DNA of 64,000 nt, taken from the NCBI GenBank assembly GCA_020635195.1, contig JACKAG010000004.1, positions 62,001 through 126,000 on the forward strand, in the 5' to 3' direction. This document shows, in pieces, positions 46,100-54,398 of the stretch. Position 1 is the stretch's first letter. Each line of letters starts with the position of its first letter. The translations under genes were made by a program, and so were the position numbers. Source of the stretch: Deltaproteobacteria bacterium (GTDB lineage Bacteria > Bdellovibrionota_B > Oligoflexia > Oligoflexales > Bog-1112). The notes beneath the pieces are model-generated. The model worked only from the letters and a program-made list of their open reading frames with translations. It was not told where the DNA came from and made no database searches.

Positions 46100-46834
46100 T
46101 TATCGGTTCAGGGTAAAGATAGCTGTTGCTGCAATCGCTGCGGTAAAGGCCCGCAGGATCTGATCTCCCATATTTGCCTGGATCAGAGGGCCAGCGCTCA
46201 GCTGTTGCAGTTCCTGAGGGCTGAAGCCTTTTTCTCCGCCAATGACAAGAGCCAGATTCTGTCTCTTGTCTTGTATCAGGCTGCGGACTGTGTCCGTATA
46301 TTCCGGGACTTTTCCCGGATGCAGGTACATACCCGCTGTTGCAGCCTGATCCAGTTCTTTCAGCAGGGCTGTGATGGAGTCGTGGCAGACGAGGGTCGGT
46401 AGCCAGGCTCTCCGGCATTGTCGTGCAGAGCTTACGATCACCCGTTGCCAGCGTTGCTCTGTTTTTTCATTCAGGCGAAAACGGGGAGTACCTTCTGACA
46501 AAAACACGTGGATTTCGTCTACTCCCAGTTCTGTAAGAGACGGGATCAGTTCATCGATGGAGCCGGGCCTGAGAGCGCCGATACAGAGAATCAGCTTCTG
46601 AGTCGGGGGGGGCTCATAATGTCTGCTGCTTTCGATGATCCACGCTTCATTCTGGCCAGCCGTCCGGATGCTTCCGCTTCCCCAGGTTCCTTTGCCATCC
46701 GAATATTCGGCGGCATCGCCAGATTTCATACGCAGAACACGTGTCAGATGGTGTCGTTCATCCGGGAGAATGCGCCAGCAGCCATCTTCTTCTACCGGAT
46801 CTCTTTCCACCAGAAAACGGTAAAGATGCTTCAT
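46100..46834 (-). CDS. rsmE: 16S rRNA (uracil-1498-N3)-methyltransferase
   Basis: SPOUT methyltransferase of 244 residues. Seen: HHLTRVLRMKSGD (PUA-like N-domain), LTELGVDEIHVFLSEGT, and the knot with LALVIGGEKGFSPQELQQL and LGxxILR-like MGDQILRAFTAAIA. Starts nine bp after prmA, the usual prmA-rsmE pair. Confidence 0.93.
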   Translation of the reverse strand: MKHLYRFLVERDPVEEDGCWRILPDERHHLTRVLRMKSGDAAEYSDGKGTWGSGSIRTAGQNEAWIIESSRHYEPPPTQKLILCIGALRPGSIDELIPSLTELGVDEIHVFLSEGTPRFRLNEKTEQRWQRVIVSSARQCRRAWLPTLVCHDSITALLKELDQAATAGMYLHPGKVPEYTDTVRSLIQDKRQNLALVIGGEKGFSPQELQQLSAGPLIQANMGDQILRAFTAAIAATAIFTLNR

Positions 46835-46843
46835 CTGTTTTTC

Positions 46844-47788
46844 CTACAGCGGATTTTTTCTGAGACAGAGGCAGAGCCAGTCGTCACTGGTATTTTCTGC
46901 CACCAGTGAGAATTTTTCTGCTTCCATCAGAGCCAGCATATCTGCTCTCTGATGGCTGAGGAGTCCCGATAAAATCAGAATTCCGCCTTCTTTTACATGG
47001 ATGGCCAGCTCGGAGCTGAGCCCGGAAAGGACCACAAAAAGAATATTGGCGACAACGCAGTCGTAGGGCTGAGGAGGAGCTTCTGTGCTCAGGCATCCCT
47101 GACGTATATCGAAGCTGACGTGATTTGCCTCGGCATTCTGACGACAGGCAATCACAGCATTCGGATCAATGTCACAGGCGTCCGCAGATAAGAAGCCTGA
47201 CTTAAGTGCGGCGATGGTCAGAATCCCCGAACCTGCTCCCACATCCAGAAAACGCTTGTGTTCCTGCCGAAGGAGATCCGGAGGCGGAAACTGATTTTCT
47301 ATCATTTCCAGACAGAGGCGGGTGCTGGCATGTTGCCCGGTTCCAAAGGCCATACCAGGATCGATCAGGACAGGAATCCGCTCTCCTGCCGCCTCCGGTG
47401 ATTCCCATGGAGGATAGACATAAAAGCGTCGGGTCGGGATCGGACGAAAGCCCTGTTTCCAGTTTTCCTGCCACATGGCTGTTTCCATGGACAGAATCTG
47501 GCAGTCGATGGCTTCTCTGAAGGATGCTTCAAGTTGTGTCATGATTTCTGTCAGATATGTCTGATCATAGCTGTAGACAGAGAGTGGAGAGCTGTCTCCT
47601 CCTGATTCTCCATAAAAATCCCTGCTAAGATCTGGTTCTTCATGATCAATATCCAGATCATCAACGGCCCCTTCTACAAAGCTGTCCACGCCATGGGCAT
47701 GCAGCCAGCTGATGAGGGCTGTTTTAGTTCCTTCTTTATCTTCCCCTCTCAGCTGAATGAGAAGTTCCCAGGTTTGTTCTGCGGCCAT
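46844..47788 (-). CDS. prmA: Ribosomal protein L11 methyltransferase
   Basis: 314 residues. SAM-binding motif LDVGAGSGILTIAAL, then ACDIDPNAVIACRQNAEAN and DCVVANILFVVL (NILA-type motif). N-terminal domain of the PrmA type (WELLIQLRG... ISWLHAHGVDSFVEG). Trimethylates L11 in known cases. Followed directly by rsmE. Confidence 0.92.
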   Translation of the reverse strand: MAAEQTWELLIQLRGEDKEGTKTALISWLHAHGVDSFVEGAVDDLDIDHEEPDLSRDFYGESGGDSSPLSVYSYDQTYLTEIMTQLEASFREAIDCQILSMETAMWQENWKQGFRPIPTRRFYVYPPWESPEAAGERIPVLIDPGMAFGTGQHASTRLCLEMIENQFPPPDLLRQEHKRFLDVGAGSGILTIAALKSGFLSADACDIDPNAVIACRQNAEANHVSFDIRQGCLSTEAPPQPYDCVVANILFVVLSGLSSELAIHVKEGGILILSGLLSHQRADMLALMEAEKFSLVAENTSDDWLCLCLRKNPL

Positions 47789-47947
47789 TTTTTATCAGTC
47801 TTTCTGGTCTGCTGATGCCTTAAACTCGGCGGAGAGCCTGCATCAAAGGAGTAAAAATCCATCGATCATATATGAGGTCATGGGGGGTCTGCAAGATCCT
47901 TCTTAGTGGATTTTTTATGTTCCTTTTGCTGAAAAGCCCGCCGTTTT

Positions 47948-47978
47948 TTGACCGCGTTTTTCGGCAAAAGGCTATAAT
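47948..47978 (+). promoter_or_regulatory. Candidate promoter of the dioxygenase gene
   Basis: TTGACC (47948-47953) and a consensus TATAAT (47973-47978), spaced 19 bp (two more than ideal), 72 bp before the coding start. The remaining 47789-47940 shows no gene. Confidence 0.55.
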
Positions 47979-48050
47979 GAGCTCTGCTGTCTCAGAACCA
48001 GGTACAGTGCCGGGGGAATCTTTCCGGCCAGCTCTGTAAGGTAAAACAAT

Positions 48051-48530
48051 ATGGCATTTCTGGAGTTTAAAGGACGTACACTGTCAGAGCCGGAATCCAT
48101 CAGCCGGACTCTCGCGGAAGAGGGCATTTTGTATGAGTCATGGAATCTTCATCTTGCGGAGGGTTCCACAGATGCGGATGTTCTGGCCGCATACCATACA
48201 GACCTTGAGACCATAAAGAAAGACCGGGGATACAGGACAGCGGATCTGGTGTCTTTAGATCCAAAGACTCCTGACTTTTCTGGGATTTGCGAGCGTTTCG
48301 CCAGAGAGCATCATCATCTGGAGGATGAAGTACGCTTTGTTGTCGAAGGGGAGGGCGTGTTTGAAGTTCAGGCGTTGAGCGGAGATTTTTTCTTCAAAAT
48401 CAGGACAGGTCCAGGTGATCTGATTGTCATTCCGGCAGGGCGGCGGCATTTATTTTATCTGACAGATGACAGCCGTATCCGCTGTATCCGGCTTTTCCGG
48501 AATGAAGATGGCTGGAAAGCTTTCTACTGA
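48051..48530 (+). CDS. mtnD: Acireductone dioxygenase
   Basis: Cupin metalloenzyme of the methionine salvage pathway. 159 residues. Metal ligands seen in REHHHLEDEVRFVVEGEGVFEV (HxHx4E) and the later GDLIVIPAGRRHLF histidine. No other mtn genes are near. Preceded by GTAAGG-like weak ribosome site. Confidence 0.87.
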   Translation: MAFLEFKGRTLSEPESISRTLAEEGILYESWNLHLAEGSTDADVLAAYHTDLETIKKDRGYRTADLVSLDPKTPDFSGICERFAREHHHLEDEVRFVVEGEGVFEVQALSGDFFFKIRTGPGDLIVIPAGRRHLFYLTDDSRIRCIRLFRNEDGWKAFY

Positions 48531-48676
48531 TCCACTCTCTTCAGCCCCTCCGGGGAATCAGCTGATGATTTTAATCTGACGGAAGATTGACAGCAGATCT
48601 GATTCAGTTAAGAATAGGAGCTCCATTCGGGGGAGGTCTTCTGATGAAGATCCGGAAACAGAACTGTGATGACCGG

Positions 48677-48742
48677 TTATCCACAGGTTATCCACAGGTT
48701 ATCCACAGGTTATCCACAGGTTATCCACAGGTTATCCGCTTG
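48677..48742 (+). promoter_or_regulatory. Tandem DnaA-box array (five perfect, one degenerate)
   Basis: TTATCCACAGG is repeated five times without change, starting at 48677, 48688, 48699, 48710 and 48721, then once degenerate (TTATCCGCTTG at 48732). Each copy contains TTATCCACA, the perfect DnaA box, all in the same orientation and 11 bp apart, about one helical turn. To the right lie AT-rich GATC segments (GATCAATAAAA at 48756 and GATCAAAAAAAATTTT at 48788). This could be a replication origin, a DnaA-titration site or a DnaA-controlled promoter for the gene that follows. Confidence 0.85.
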
Positions 48743-48770
48743 TTTAAGTCTTTGGATCAATAAAACTAAG

Positions 48771-49403
48771 ATGCAAAAATCCGTGATTGATCAAAAAAAA
48801 TTTTGTGAAAAGCTTGGAAGCCTTTCACTGGCGAAATCGTTTCTTGGGCGTGAGTATCTGACCTGGCTCTGGTGGCTTGCAGAAACCAGGGGGCATGCGC
48901 TGGAAATCAGTTCTTCTGAGTCGGAGCAGACCTGGCTGGTCGATCTCTGGATTGATGACCGGATTCTGCTCCAGTCCTGGGATCTGCGGGGGCATGAAAA
49001 CCTTCTGAGAGGGGGAGATCCCAGCCACAGCCCGGAAGCTGCGGCGTCTCTTTGCGATGGGAAGGTCGTTCGCGAAATCCGCCTGGGTCTGCGTGTTGCT
49101 GCTGTCGGGGATTATAGCTGCACTCTGAAATCCACAACCCTTTCTCCGTCCGGCCTTCGTCTGCCCTGCGATCATCCGGGTGCTGCCGAGCAGGAAGGGA
49201 TGGATGAGTCTGCGACGGATGCCATCATCAGTGCGCGTTTGCAGTATTGTGATATTTTTCTTGAGATCACAGATGCTCTGTTTGCCTGGTTTATGAAGGA
49301 GCGTTCTGCGGATGACTGGGAAGAACGAGGTCTGAGCCAGATCCGGAGCTGGATTGCCGGACGTGGAAAGAACAGCACAGGAGACTGGTCAGCTCTCCAC
49401 TGA
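48771..49403 (+). CDS. RdgC-like protein (putative nucleoid/recombination-associated)
   Basis: 210 residues from ATG 48771. The segment FLGREYLTWLWWLAE followed by WLVDLWIDDRILLQS and later SGLRLPCD recalls the C-terminal half of RdgC-type recombination-associated proteins as annotated in Deltaproteobacteria; the match is from memory and moderate. The frame is open from GTG 48666, but that part would translate the DnaA-box array into repeats, so ATG 48771 is more likely; no good ribosome site is seen for either. Its 3' end overlaps the sensor kinase on the other strand by 15 bp. Confidence 0.5.
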   Translation: MQKSVIDQKKFCEKLGSLSLAKSFLGREYLTWLWWLAETRGHALEISSSESEQTWLVDLWIDDRILLQSWDLRGHENLLRGGDPSHSPEAAASLCDGKVVREIRLGLRVAAVGDYSCTLKSTTLSPSGLRLPCDHPGAAEQEGMDESATDAIISARLQYCDIFLEITDALFAWFMKERSADDWEERGLSQIRSWIAGRGKNSTGDWSALH

Positions 49404-50843
49404 TGTCTGTGCTGAGTTGGGGATGCTTATGGTAAAGGTGCTCCCGCTTCCTGGCTTTGAGCGGACAGAAATCGTCCCACGGTGCAGCCGGATCAATGCC
49501 TGAGCCAGTGACAGCCCGATACCGACACCTCCGGCAGCCCGGTTCCTTGCCGTGTCTGCACGGTAAAACGGATCAAAAATATCCGGAAGGCAGTCTTCCG
49601 GAATCCCTTCACCTCTGTCTGTGACTTCAAAGCTCAGACAGTCCGGGCCTGAATTAAAGCCAAACAGAACGACTCCGCCGGGGAAGGAGTGTTTTGCTGC
49701 ATTGAACAGAATGTTTTTTAATGCCAGCGAAAGGTAGCCCTGTGAACAGCAGAGGGGGGCGGTAGAATTTCCGCTGTCGACTTCCAGTGCAACCTGATGT
49801 TTCTGAAAAACAGGCTGCACATCTTCTGCCAGCTGGCGGATAAATTCCCTGCTGTCTACGCTTTCCCAGCGCATGGCGACTGAGTTGCTTTCTGCTCTGG
49901 CCAGCAATAACAGATTTTCAATGGTTGTACTCATCCCGGCGGACTCTCTGGCAATGGTTCGCAGAGAGTTTCTGTATTCCTCCGGCGTCCTTTCCCGCTT
50001 CAGCGCCAGTTCAGCTTCGCCTCTCAGAACAGTCAGAGGGGTTCGTAGCTCATGGGAGACATCTCCGGTAAACCTCCGGAGCCGTCGGACGGCATCTTCC
50101 AGGTGATCCAGCAGCCGGTTGAAGGTCCGGGATAGTTCCTGTAGTTCATCTTTTGCCGCAGGAACCGGAAGCCGGATGTTCAGGTCATCAATTCCCATCT
50201 GACTGGCAGCTCTTGTGATCACCCGGACGGGTTTGAGGGCCCGGGCTGTCAGAATATAACCGAGCAGAACCGAGATAAAGAGGGTGGTCGGGAGAACCAG
50301 CCAGAGGACCAGAGCGGTTCCTCTTAGTGTGTCTGTTGTATGATTCAGAAAGACGCCAACCTGAACAATATCTCCGGTAAACTGATTCTTGTGCAGAACA
50401 GGCAGAGTGATCTGACGCAGGGGGGCTTTCCCGCTGAATGAAAAGGTTTCCAGGGTCAGCAGCCCCTGCTCAGCTCTTCTGATGGCGCTGAGGGTCATCG
50501 GCAGGGAGGCGACGACATTGTCTGTCTGAGACTGAATCTTGCCGGAAATACTGATGATCCTTGCGTAGGGTTTGATGAACTGTCTTTCTCCGAACGGGCT
50601 GATGGGTAAGGGGTCCTGGAAAAACTGCTCCATCATAAAATCTCTTAAACTGATATTTTCCCATGAGTAGCGGCTATCCCGGATGGACTGAGCAGACGAG
50701 ATCAGGGCGGCATTGACGGAATCGTTCAGATGGTTTTCGACAACCTTATAAAGGCCGTAACCAATCCCCATATAGATGATGGCCATCCAGATCGCATGTG
50801 TGAAGGAAAGGCGAAAGCGGACAGGCATCCGTTCAGGGAGCAT
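49389..50843 (-). CDS. Sensor histidine kinase
   Basis: 484 residues: membrane helix (about 12-32), periplasmic domain of about 140 residues, second helix (about 178-200), HAMP (ending LNIRLPVPAAKDELQELSRTFN), HisKA with DVSHELRTPLTVLRGE, and HATPase with N box NILFNAAKHS, G1 DRGEGIPEDCLPDIF and G2 GGVGIGLSLAQALI. The overall form is like the CusS/heavy-metal group. Overlaps the regulator gene by 11 bp, so they are one operon. The stimulus is not known. Confidence 0.93.
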   Translation of the reverse strand: MLPERMPVRFRLSFTHAIWMAIIYMGIGYGLYKVVENHLNDSVNAALISSAQSIRDSRYSWENISLRDFMMEQFFQDPLPISPFGERQFIKPYARIISISGKIQSQTDNVVASLPMTLSAIRRAEQGLLTLETFSFSGKAPLRQITLPVLHKNQFTGDIVQVGVFLNHTTDTLRGTALVLWLVLPTTLFISVLLGYILTARALKPVRVITRAASQMGIDDLNIRLPVPAAKDELQELSRTFNRLLDHLEDAVRRLRRFTGDVSHELRTPLTVLRGEAELALKRERTPEEYRNSLRTIARESAGMSTTIENLLLLARAESNSVAMRWESVDSREFIRQLAEDVQPVFQKHQVALEVDSGNSTAPLCCSQGYLSLALKNILFNAAKHSFPGGVVLFGFNSGPDCLSFEVTDRGEGIPEDCLPDIFDPFYRADTARNRAAGGVGIGLSLAQALIRLHRGTISVRSKPGSGSTFTISIPNSAQTSVES

Positions 50844-51570
50844 CGGGCGTTTGTCCTTTCCCGGGACTCTGTGCCCCCTCTTTTATAAGGGGCAGCAGTT
50901 CTGTGTCCAGCATGTAGCCATGTCCGCGAACCGTTCTGATCAGGGGCAGCCCGCCGGTGACTTTGCTGATCTTGTTTCTGAGGTAACCTACATAGACATC
51001 AACCACATTTGAACTGGGTTCAAAGTTGATATCCCAGACATGTTCTGAGAGCTCTGTTCTGCTCAGAACAGAGCCGGCATTCCGGACAAAGTATTCGAAG
51101 AGAGCATATTCTTTGCTTGTGAGATCAAGCCGTTCGTGATCAATCCGGACTTCTTTTCTGGCCGGGTTGATATGAATGGGGCCTGCTTCCAGTGGCGCAG
51201 GGGAGGTGGACTGTTTTCTTCTGAACAGCGCCCGTATTCTGGCCATCAGTTCGTCAAGGCTGAAGGGTTTGGTGAGATAGTCATCCGCTCCTGTGTCGAG
51301 CCCCTGCACCAGGTCATCTTTGGCATCTCTGGCCGTCAGGATCATGACCGGGCTTGTCATCCCTCCGCTCCGCAGATCTCGGAGCACGGCGATGCCGTCT
51401 TTACGCGGAAGCATAAGATCCAGGATGATCAGATCATAGGGGTTTTCAAAGGCCATCCACTCGGCTTCCTGGCCATCTGCGGCATGGTCCACTGCATAAG
51501 ACTCTTCTCTCAGGCATCTGATCAGCAAATCTGCCAGAGGGCCGTCGTCTTCTGCTATTAAAATTCTCAT
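50833..51570 (-). CDS. OmpR-family response regulator
   Basis: 245 residues from ATG 51570 (GGAG upstream; the frame runs on to 51618). Receiver domain with acidic pair ED-D at 7-9, phosphoacceptor Asp 51 in LIILDLMLPRKDG, Thr/Lys in ILTARD and TKPF; winged-helix DNA-binding domain with LTSKEYALFEYFVRNAG and VDVYVGYLRNKI...IRTVRGHGYML. Partner of the kinase downstream. A DNA target is not visible. Confidence 0.95.
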   Translation of the reverse strand: MRILIAEDDGPLADLLIRCLREESYAVDHAADGQEAEWMAFENPYDLIILDLMLPRKDGIAVLRDLRSGGMTSPVMILTARDAKDDLVQGLDTGADDYLTKPFSLDELMARIRALFRRKQSTSPAPLEAGPIHINPARKEVRIDHERLDLTSKEYALFEYFVRNAGSVLSRTELSEHVWDINFEPSSNVVDVYVGYLRNKISKVTGGLPLIRTVRGHGYMLDTELLPLIKEGAQSPGKGQTPDAP

Positions 51571-51742
51571 AAATCGCTCCGTCAGACTGTGCTCCGGAGG
51601 TCTCTTTTCCCGCTGCAAAGAAAGCCCCGAGTCTCATGTATAGCTATAGCATTCTTATGATGAGAAGCGTGTAAGTCTGCCCCCGCTGCTGTCAGAGTCA
51701 GAACTCCGCCGTGTAATTTTCTGTGGAAGAAGACCTTTTGCC

Positions 51743-51771
51743 TTGACCTGGAAAGCTCCAGCCTTTATAAG
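51743..51771 (+). promoter_or_regulatory. Promoter of tRNA-fMet
   Basis: TTGACC (51743-51748) and TATAAG (51766-51771) with an ideal 17-bp spacer, 12 bp before the tRNA. Near-consensus sigma-70 type. Confidence 0.8.
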
Positions 51772-51783
51772 GGTTCTGACTGA

Positions 51784-51860
51784 CGCGGGGTGGAGAAGTC
51801 TGGTATCTCGTCGGGCTCATAACCCGAAGATCGGCGGTTCGAATCCGTCCCCCGCTACCA
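51784..51860 (+). tRNA. Initiator tRNA-fMet (CAT)
   Basis: 77 nt with encoded CCA. The anticodon loop CTCATAA is closed by a stem with three consecutive G-C pairs (TCGGG/CCCGA), the hallmark of initiator tRNA. Position 1-72 is unpaired as required, but as C1-T72 rather than the usual C1-A72. D arm, T arm (GGTTCGAATCC) and acceptor GCGGGG/CCCCGC are complete. Confidence 0.96.
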
Positions 51861-51922
51861 AACTTCATTAAAGAACATCAGATACTTCAGAAAATATCCC
51901 ATAACAAGACAACAGATCCCTT

Positions 51923-52384
51923 TCAGTTTTCAGATCCTGAGAAAGATCCATCACTGATATTAATTTTCCGTGCTTTGCTTTCCTTTCTTTTTGGCAGAAG
52001 GATATTCAGTATCCCGTTGTCAAAACTGGCATCGATGGCTTCTGTTTCAACATCCGGAATCCGGAAAGAACGACGGAAATTCCGCGCAGTCCTTTCCTGA
52101 AGGTGATACCTTCTGGTCTGTTCTTCCTTCCTGTCATTTTCGACTTCAGGACTCTTTTGTTTGCCGGATACGGTCAGTATGTCATCATCATAGCGGATAT
52201 CCAGCTCGGATTTGTCAAAGCCCGGAGCTTCGACAGAAACCAGGAAGCTGCCGTTGTTTTCTGAGATATCCGTCAGTGCATTCTGACTGGCGGCAGAAAA
52301 CGTGACAGAAGGCCGGACAGCGTGGCTGAGGAAGTCATCGGCCAGGGAAAAAGGGTTTTTGCTGTATACTCTTAAAGGTCTCAT
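51923..52384 (-). CDS. Small heat-shock protein Hsp20
   Basis: 153 residues with an alpha-crystallin domain (ISENNGSFLVSVEAPGFDKSELDI ... RNFRRSFRIPDVETEAIDASFDNGILNILLPK) and a short tail; the C-terminal I-x-I-like IEKNI is KINI here. Holds unfolding proteins in the cytoplasm. GGAGG precedes the ATG and is set in an A-rich leader (52385-52430), which may melt on heating; no classic ROSE element or CIRCE repeat is seen. Confidence 0.9.
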   Translation of the reverse strand: MRPLRVYSKNPFSLADDFLSHAVRPSVTFSAASQNALTDISENNGSFLVSVEAPGFDKSELDIRYDDDILTVSGKQKSPEVENDRKEEQTRRYHLQERTARNFRRSFRIPDVETEAIDASFDNGILNILLPKRKESKARKINISDGSFSGSEN

Positions 52385-52534
52385 ATTTCAATCCTCCGTT
52401 TTTATTTTATTTTTTATCATCTTTGTTCTGTGAAGGGGTGGATCTGCCTCCCCACAACAAAAACGTAAGGTCCCCGGGAAGGCTGTCAAGGCCCTGCCCG
52501 CAGAAGCTGTGCAGCGGATTGTTTTGCTTTGTTT

Positions 52535-53152
52535 TTATCTGTGATCGTGATGAGTATGCGTGTCTTTGTGCTGGTCAAAGGCGATATGAAGCAGAGATCC
52601 GGCCACCAGTGCCTGGAAATAATGCACTCCGCCAAAGGAGGCGGGCAGATGACTCAGATACTGGCCGATCCCATAGCCCACAATGGTGGACAGGCCGAGA
52701 ATGACAAGAATGAGCACAGCCAGTCTTTTATGTCCGGAGGGGGCAAAGATGCTCCAGATGAGAATAGCCGCCGGGAGCCGGTGCAGCAGGACAGCCCAGC
52801 CCAGGAGTTCACTCCTTCCGTCTGCCATGGCAAGTGCGGTTCCGTCCATGATGCCGTGGACTGCAAGTCCGCTGACGGCAAGGAGCAGGGTCAGCCGGTG
52901 AATCAGAGAAGCCTCTGAGGACCAGAGACGTTCCAGACTGCTGGGGATGAACATGCCGAGAAAGGCGAGGACACTTGCTTTTATGCCTATAATCCTGATA
53001 CTTTCCGGAAGCAGGTGCAGGACAACAAGTGATGTCACCAGCAGAATCAGGACTCTGTTGGCATATTTCCAGGTTTTCTGAAACGTAAGGCTGAGCCGGT
53101 AGACAGCAGGTGCGATTGCCAGCATCAGCAGGCTGATGATCAGAGATGTCAT
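52535..53152 (-). CDS. ZIP-like metal transporter, divergent
   Basis: 205 residues, about seven to eight hydrophobic segments. The ZIP metal-site helices are recognisable as VHGIMDGTAL (usual HNxxDG) and LLHRLPAAI (usual HExPH/HRIPE); the C-terminus is His-rich (DQHKDTHTHHDHR). Likely Zn2+ or similar ion movement. Shorter than typical bacterial ZIP proteins and with weak matches, so moderate confidence. Confidence 0.65.
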   Translation of the reverse strand: MTSLIISLLMLAIAPAVYRLSLTFQKTWKYANRVLILLVTSLVVLHLLPESIRIIGIKASVLAFLGMFIPSSLERLWSSEASLIHRLTLLLAVSGLAVHGIMDGTALAMADGRSELLGWAVLLHRLPAAILIWSIFAPSGHKRLAVLILVILGLSTIVGYGIGQYLSHLPASFGGVHYFQALVAGSLLHIAFDQHKDTHTHHDHR

Positions 53153-53198
53153 TGCTTTGTATGTCCGCTTATTCAGTGATTCTTTCAGGAAAGAGCAT

Positions 53199-54392
53199 AT
53201 GATCTTTCATCGCCCAGAAACAGAAAAAAGACTCTTTTGTCCGGGGCCGACCCCTGTTCCTCTGAAGGCCCGCTTTGCAGCAATCCACACCAGCCCCTAC
53301 CACAGAACGGATGAGTTTTACAGAGTCTTTATTAACTGCTCAGAAATACTTGGGAAATTTCTGGATGCAGAACACGCTCCTTTGATTCTGAATGGCTCAG
53401 GAACTGCTGCAATGGAGGCAGCTGTCGTTAATTTTACGGAAGCCGGGGACAGGGTTCTGGTTCTGAACTGCGGAAAGTTCGGGGAAAGGTGGCAGGAACT
53501 GGTTTCGGCCTTTGGCTGTGAGCCTGTTATCTGTGCGGCTCCCTGGGGGAAGAGGCCGGAGATAGAGGAGATCCGGCAGCTGATGAAGGCCTCACCCGGA
53601 ATCAGGGCGGTGTTTTTGCAGGGTACGGAAACCTCCACAGCCGTCAGGTTCCCGGTCCGTGAGATTGCCGCTATGCTGCGCCAGGACTTTCCGGAAGCCC
53701 TGCTGATTGTGGATGCGGTCTCCTCCTTCGGAGCTGAGGAGATCCGGCTGAAAGAATGGGGTCTTGATGTCGTTGTGGCCTGTAGTCAGAAAGCACTTGG
53801 GATACCGCCCGGGCTGAGTTTTCTGGCGATGTCGGAGCGGGCCAGGAGACGTTTTTCGGGCCGCCCCCGATTTTATTTTGATCTCAGGAAGGAGGCGGAG
53901 GTTCAGCGGGAGGGGCAGTCGGCCTTTACTCCGGCGATCAGTCTGATCCTGGCTCTTGAGTCTGTACTGGAGTCCTGGCAGCAGCAGGGCTTTTCTGCTG
54001 TGCTGGAGCGTGCGGCAACACTGGCCGTAGCTGTCCGGCTTGGTCTGAAGGCGATGGGGCTGGAGCTCCTTGCAGAACAGTCTCCGTCGGATGCTCTGAC
54101 TGCGGCATATTTTCCACCAGGATCGGACGGAAAAGCTCTGATCAGAGAGCTTCGGGAACGCTACGGAATGGTCTTTGCCGGAGGTCAGGGACAGCTGGCG
54201 GGCAGGATTGTGCGGATCGCTCATTTTGGCGGGGCTGATCCGGCAGATCTGGCTGCGGGTCTTCTGGCTCTTGAGTATGCACTGTTTCCGGATCGTTTCC
54301 CTTCAGACGGGGCACGGGGGGCAGCAGCTTTCTGGGCCGCCTGTTATCCGCTGCGATCCGGGGAGGCGGACTCCGCGGAAACGCGGCGTTGA
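53199..54392 (+). CDS. Class V (serine-pyruvate type) aminotransferase with a repeat-derived C-terminus
   Basis: PLP enzyme of 397 residues. Seen: FCPGPTPVP at the start, NGSGTAAMEAAVVNF, VDAVSSFGAEEI (PLP Asp), and SQKALGIPPG with the Schiff-base lysine, as in alanine-glyoxylate/serine-pyruvate aminotransferases. ATG 53199 has AGGAAA upstream; the frame reaches to 53136. The last 20 residues (from FWAACYPLRSGEADS on, 54330-54392) are encoded in a DNA block that recurs three more times at 55502, 57115 and 60657, each beside a lipoprotein copy, so the natural enzyme probably ended earlier or the repeat arose from this gene end. Confidence 0.85.
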   Translation: MIFHRPETEKRLFCPGPTPVPLKARFAAIHTSPYHRTDEFYRVFINCSEILGKFLDAEHAPLILNGSGTAAMEAAVVNFTEAGDRVLVLNCGKFGERWQELVSAFGCEPVICAAPWGKRPEIEEIRQLMKASPGIRAVFLQGTETSTAVRFPVREIAAMLRQDFPEALLIVDAVSSFGAEEIRLKEWGLDVVVACSQKALGIPPGLSFLAMSERARRRFSGRPRFYFDLRKEAEVQREGQSAFTPAISLILALESVLESWQQQGFSAVLERAATLAVAVRLGLKAMGLELLAEQSPSDALTAAYFPPGSDGKALIRELRERYGMVFAGGQGQLAGRIVRIAHFGGADPADLAAGLLALEYALFPDRFPSDGARGAAAFWAACYPLRSGEADSAETRR

Positions 54393-54398
54393 GTGGGT
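54330..54398. repeat. Duplicated block, copy 1 (aminotransferase end)
   Basis: Matches 55502-55572, 57115-57200 and 60657-60726 (shared landmarks: a CTTTCTGGGCCG-like start, GCTGCGATCC, GCGGACTC, GAAACGC and the ACCGGGACTG end). It joins the 3' end of the aminotransferase to the 3' end of the first lipoprotein copy. Confidence 0.85.

Noticed and set aside
48677..48742. Short tandem repeat as a CRISPR array
   Set aside because: Units are 11 bp with no spacers; the TTATCCACA core explains it as DnaA boxes.
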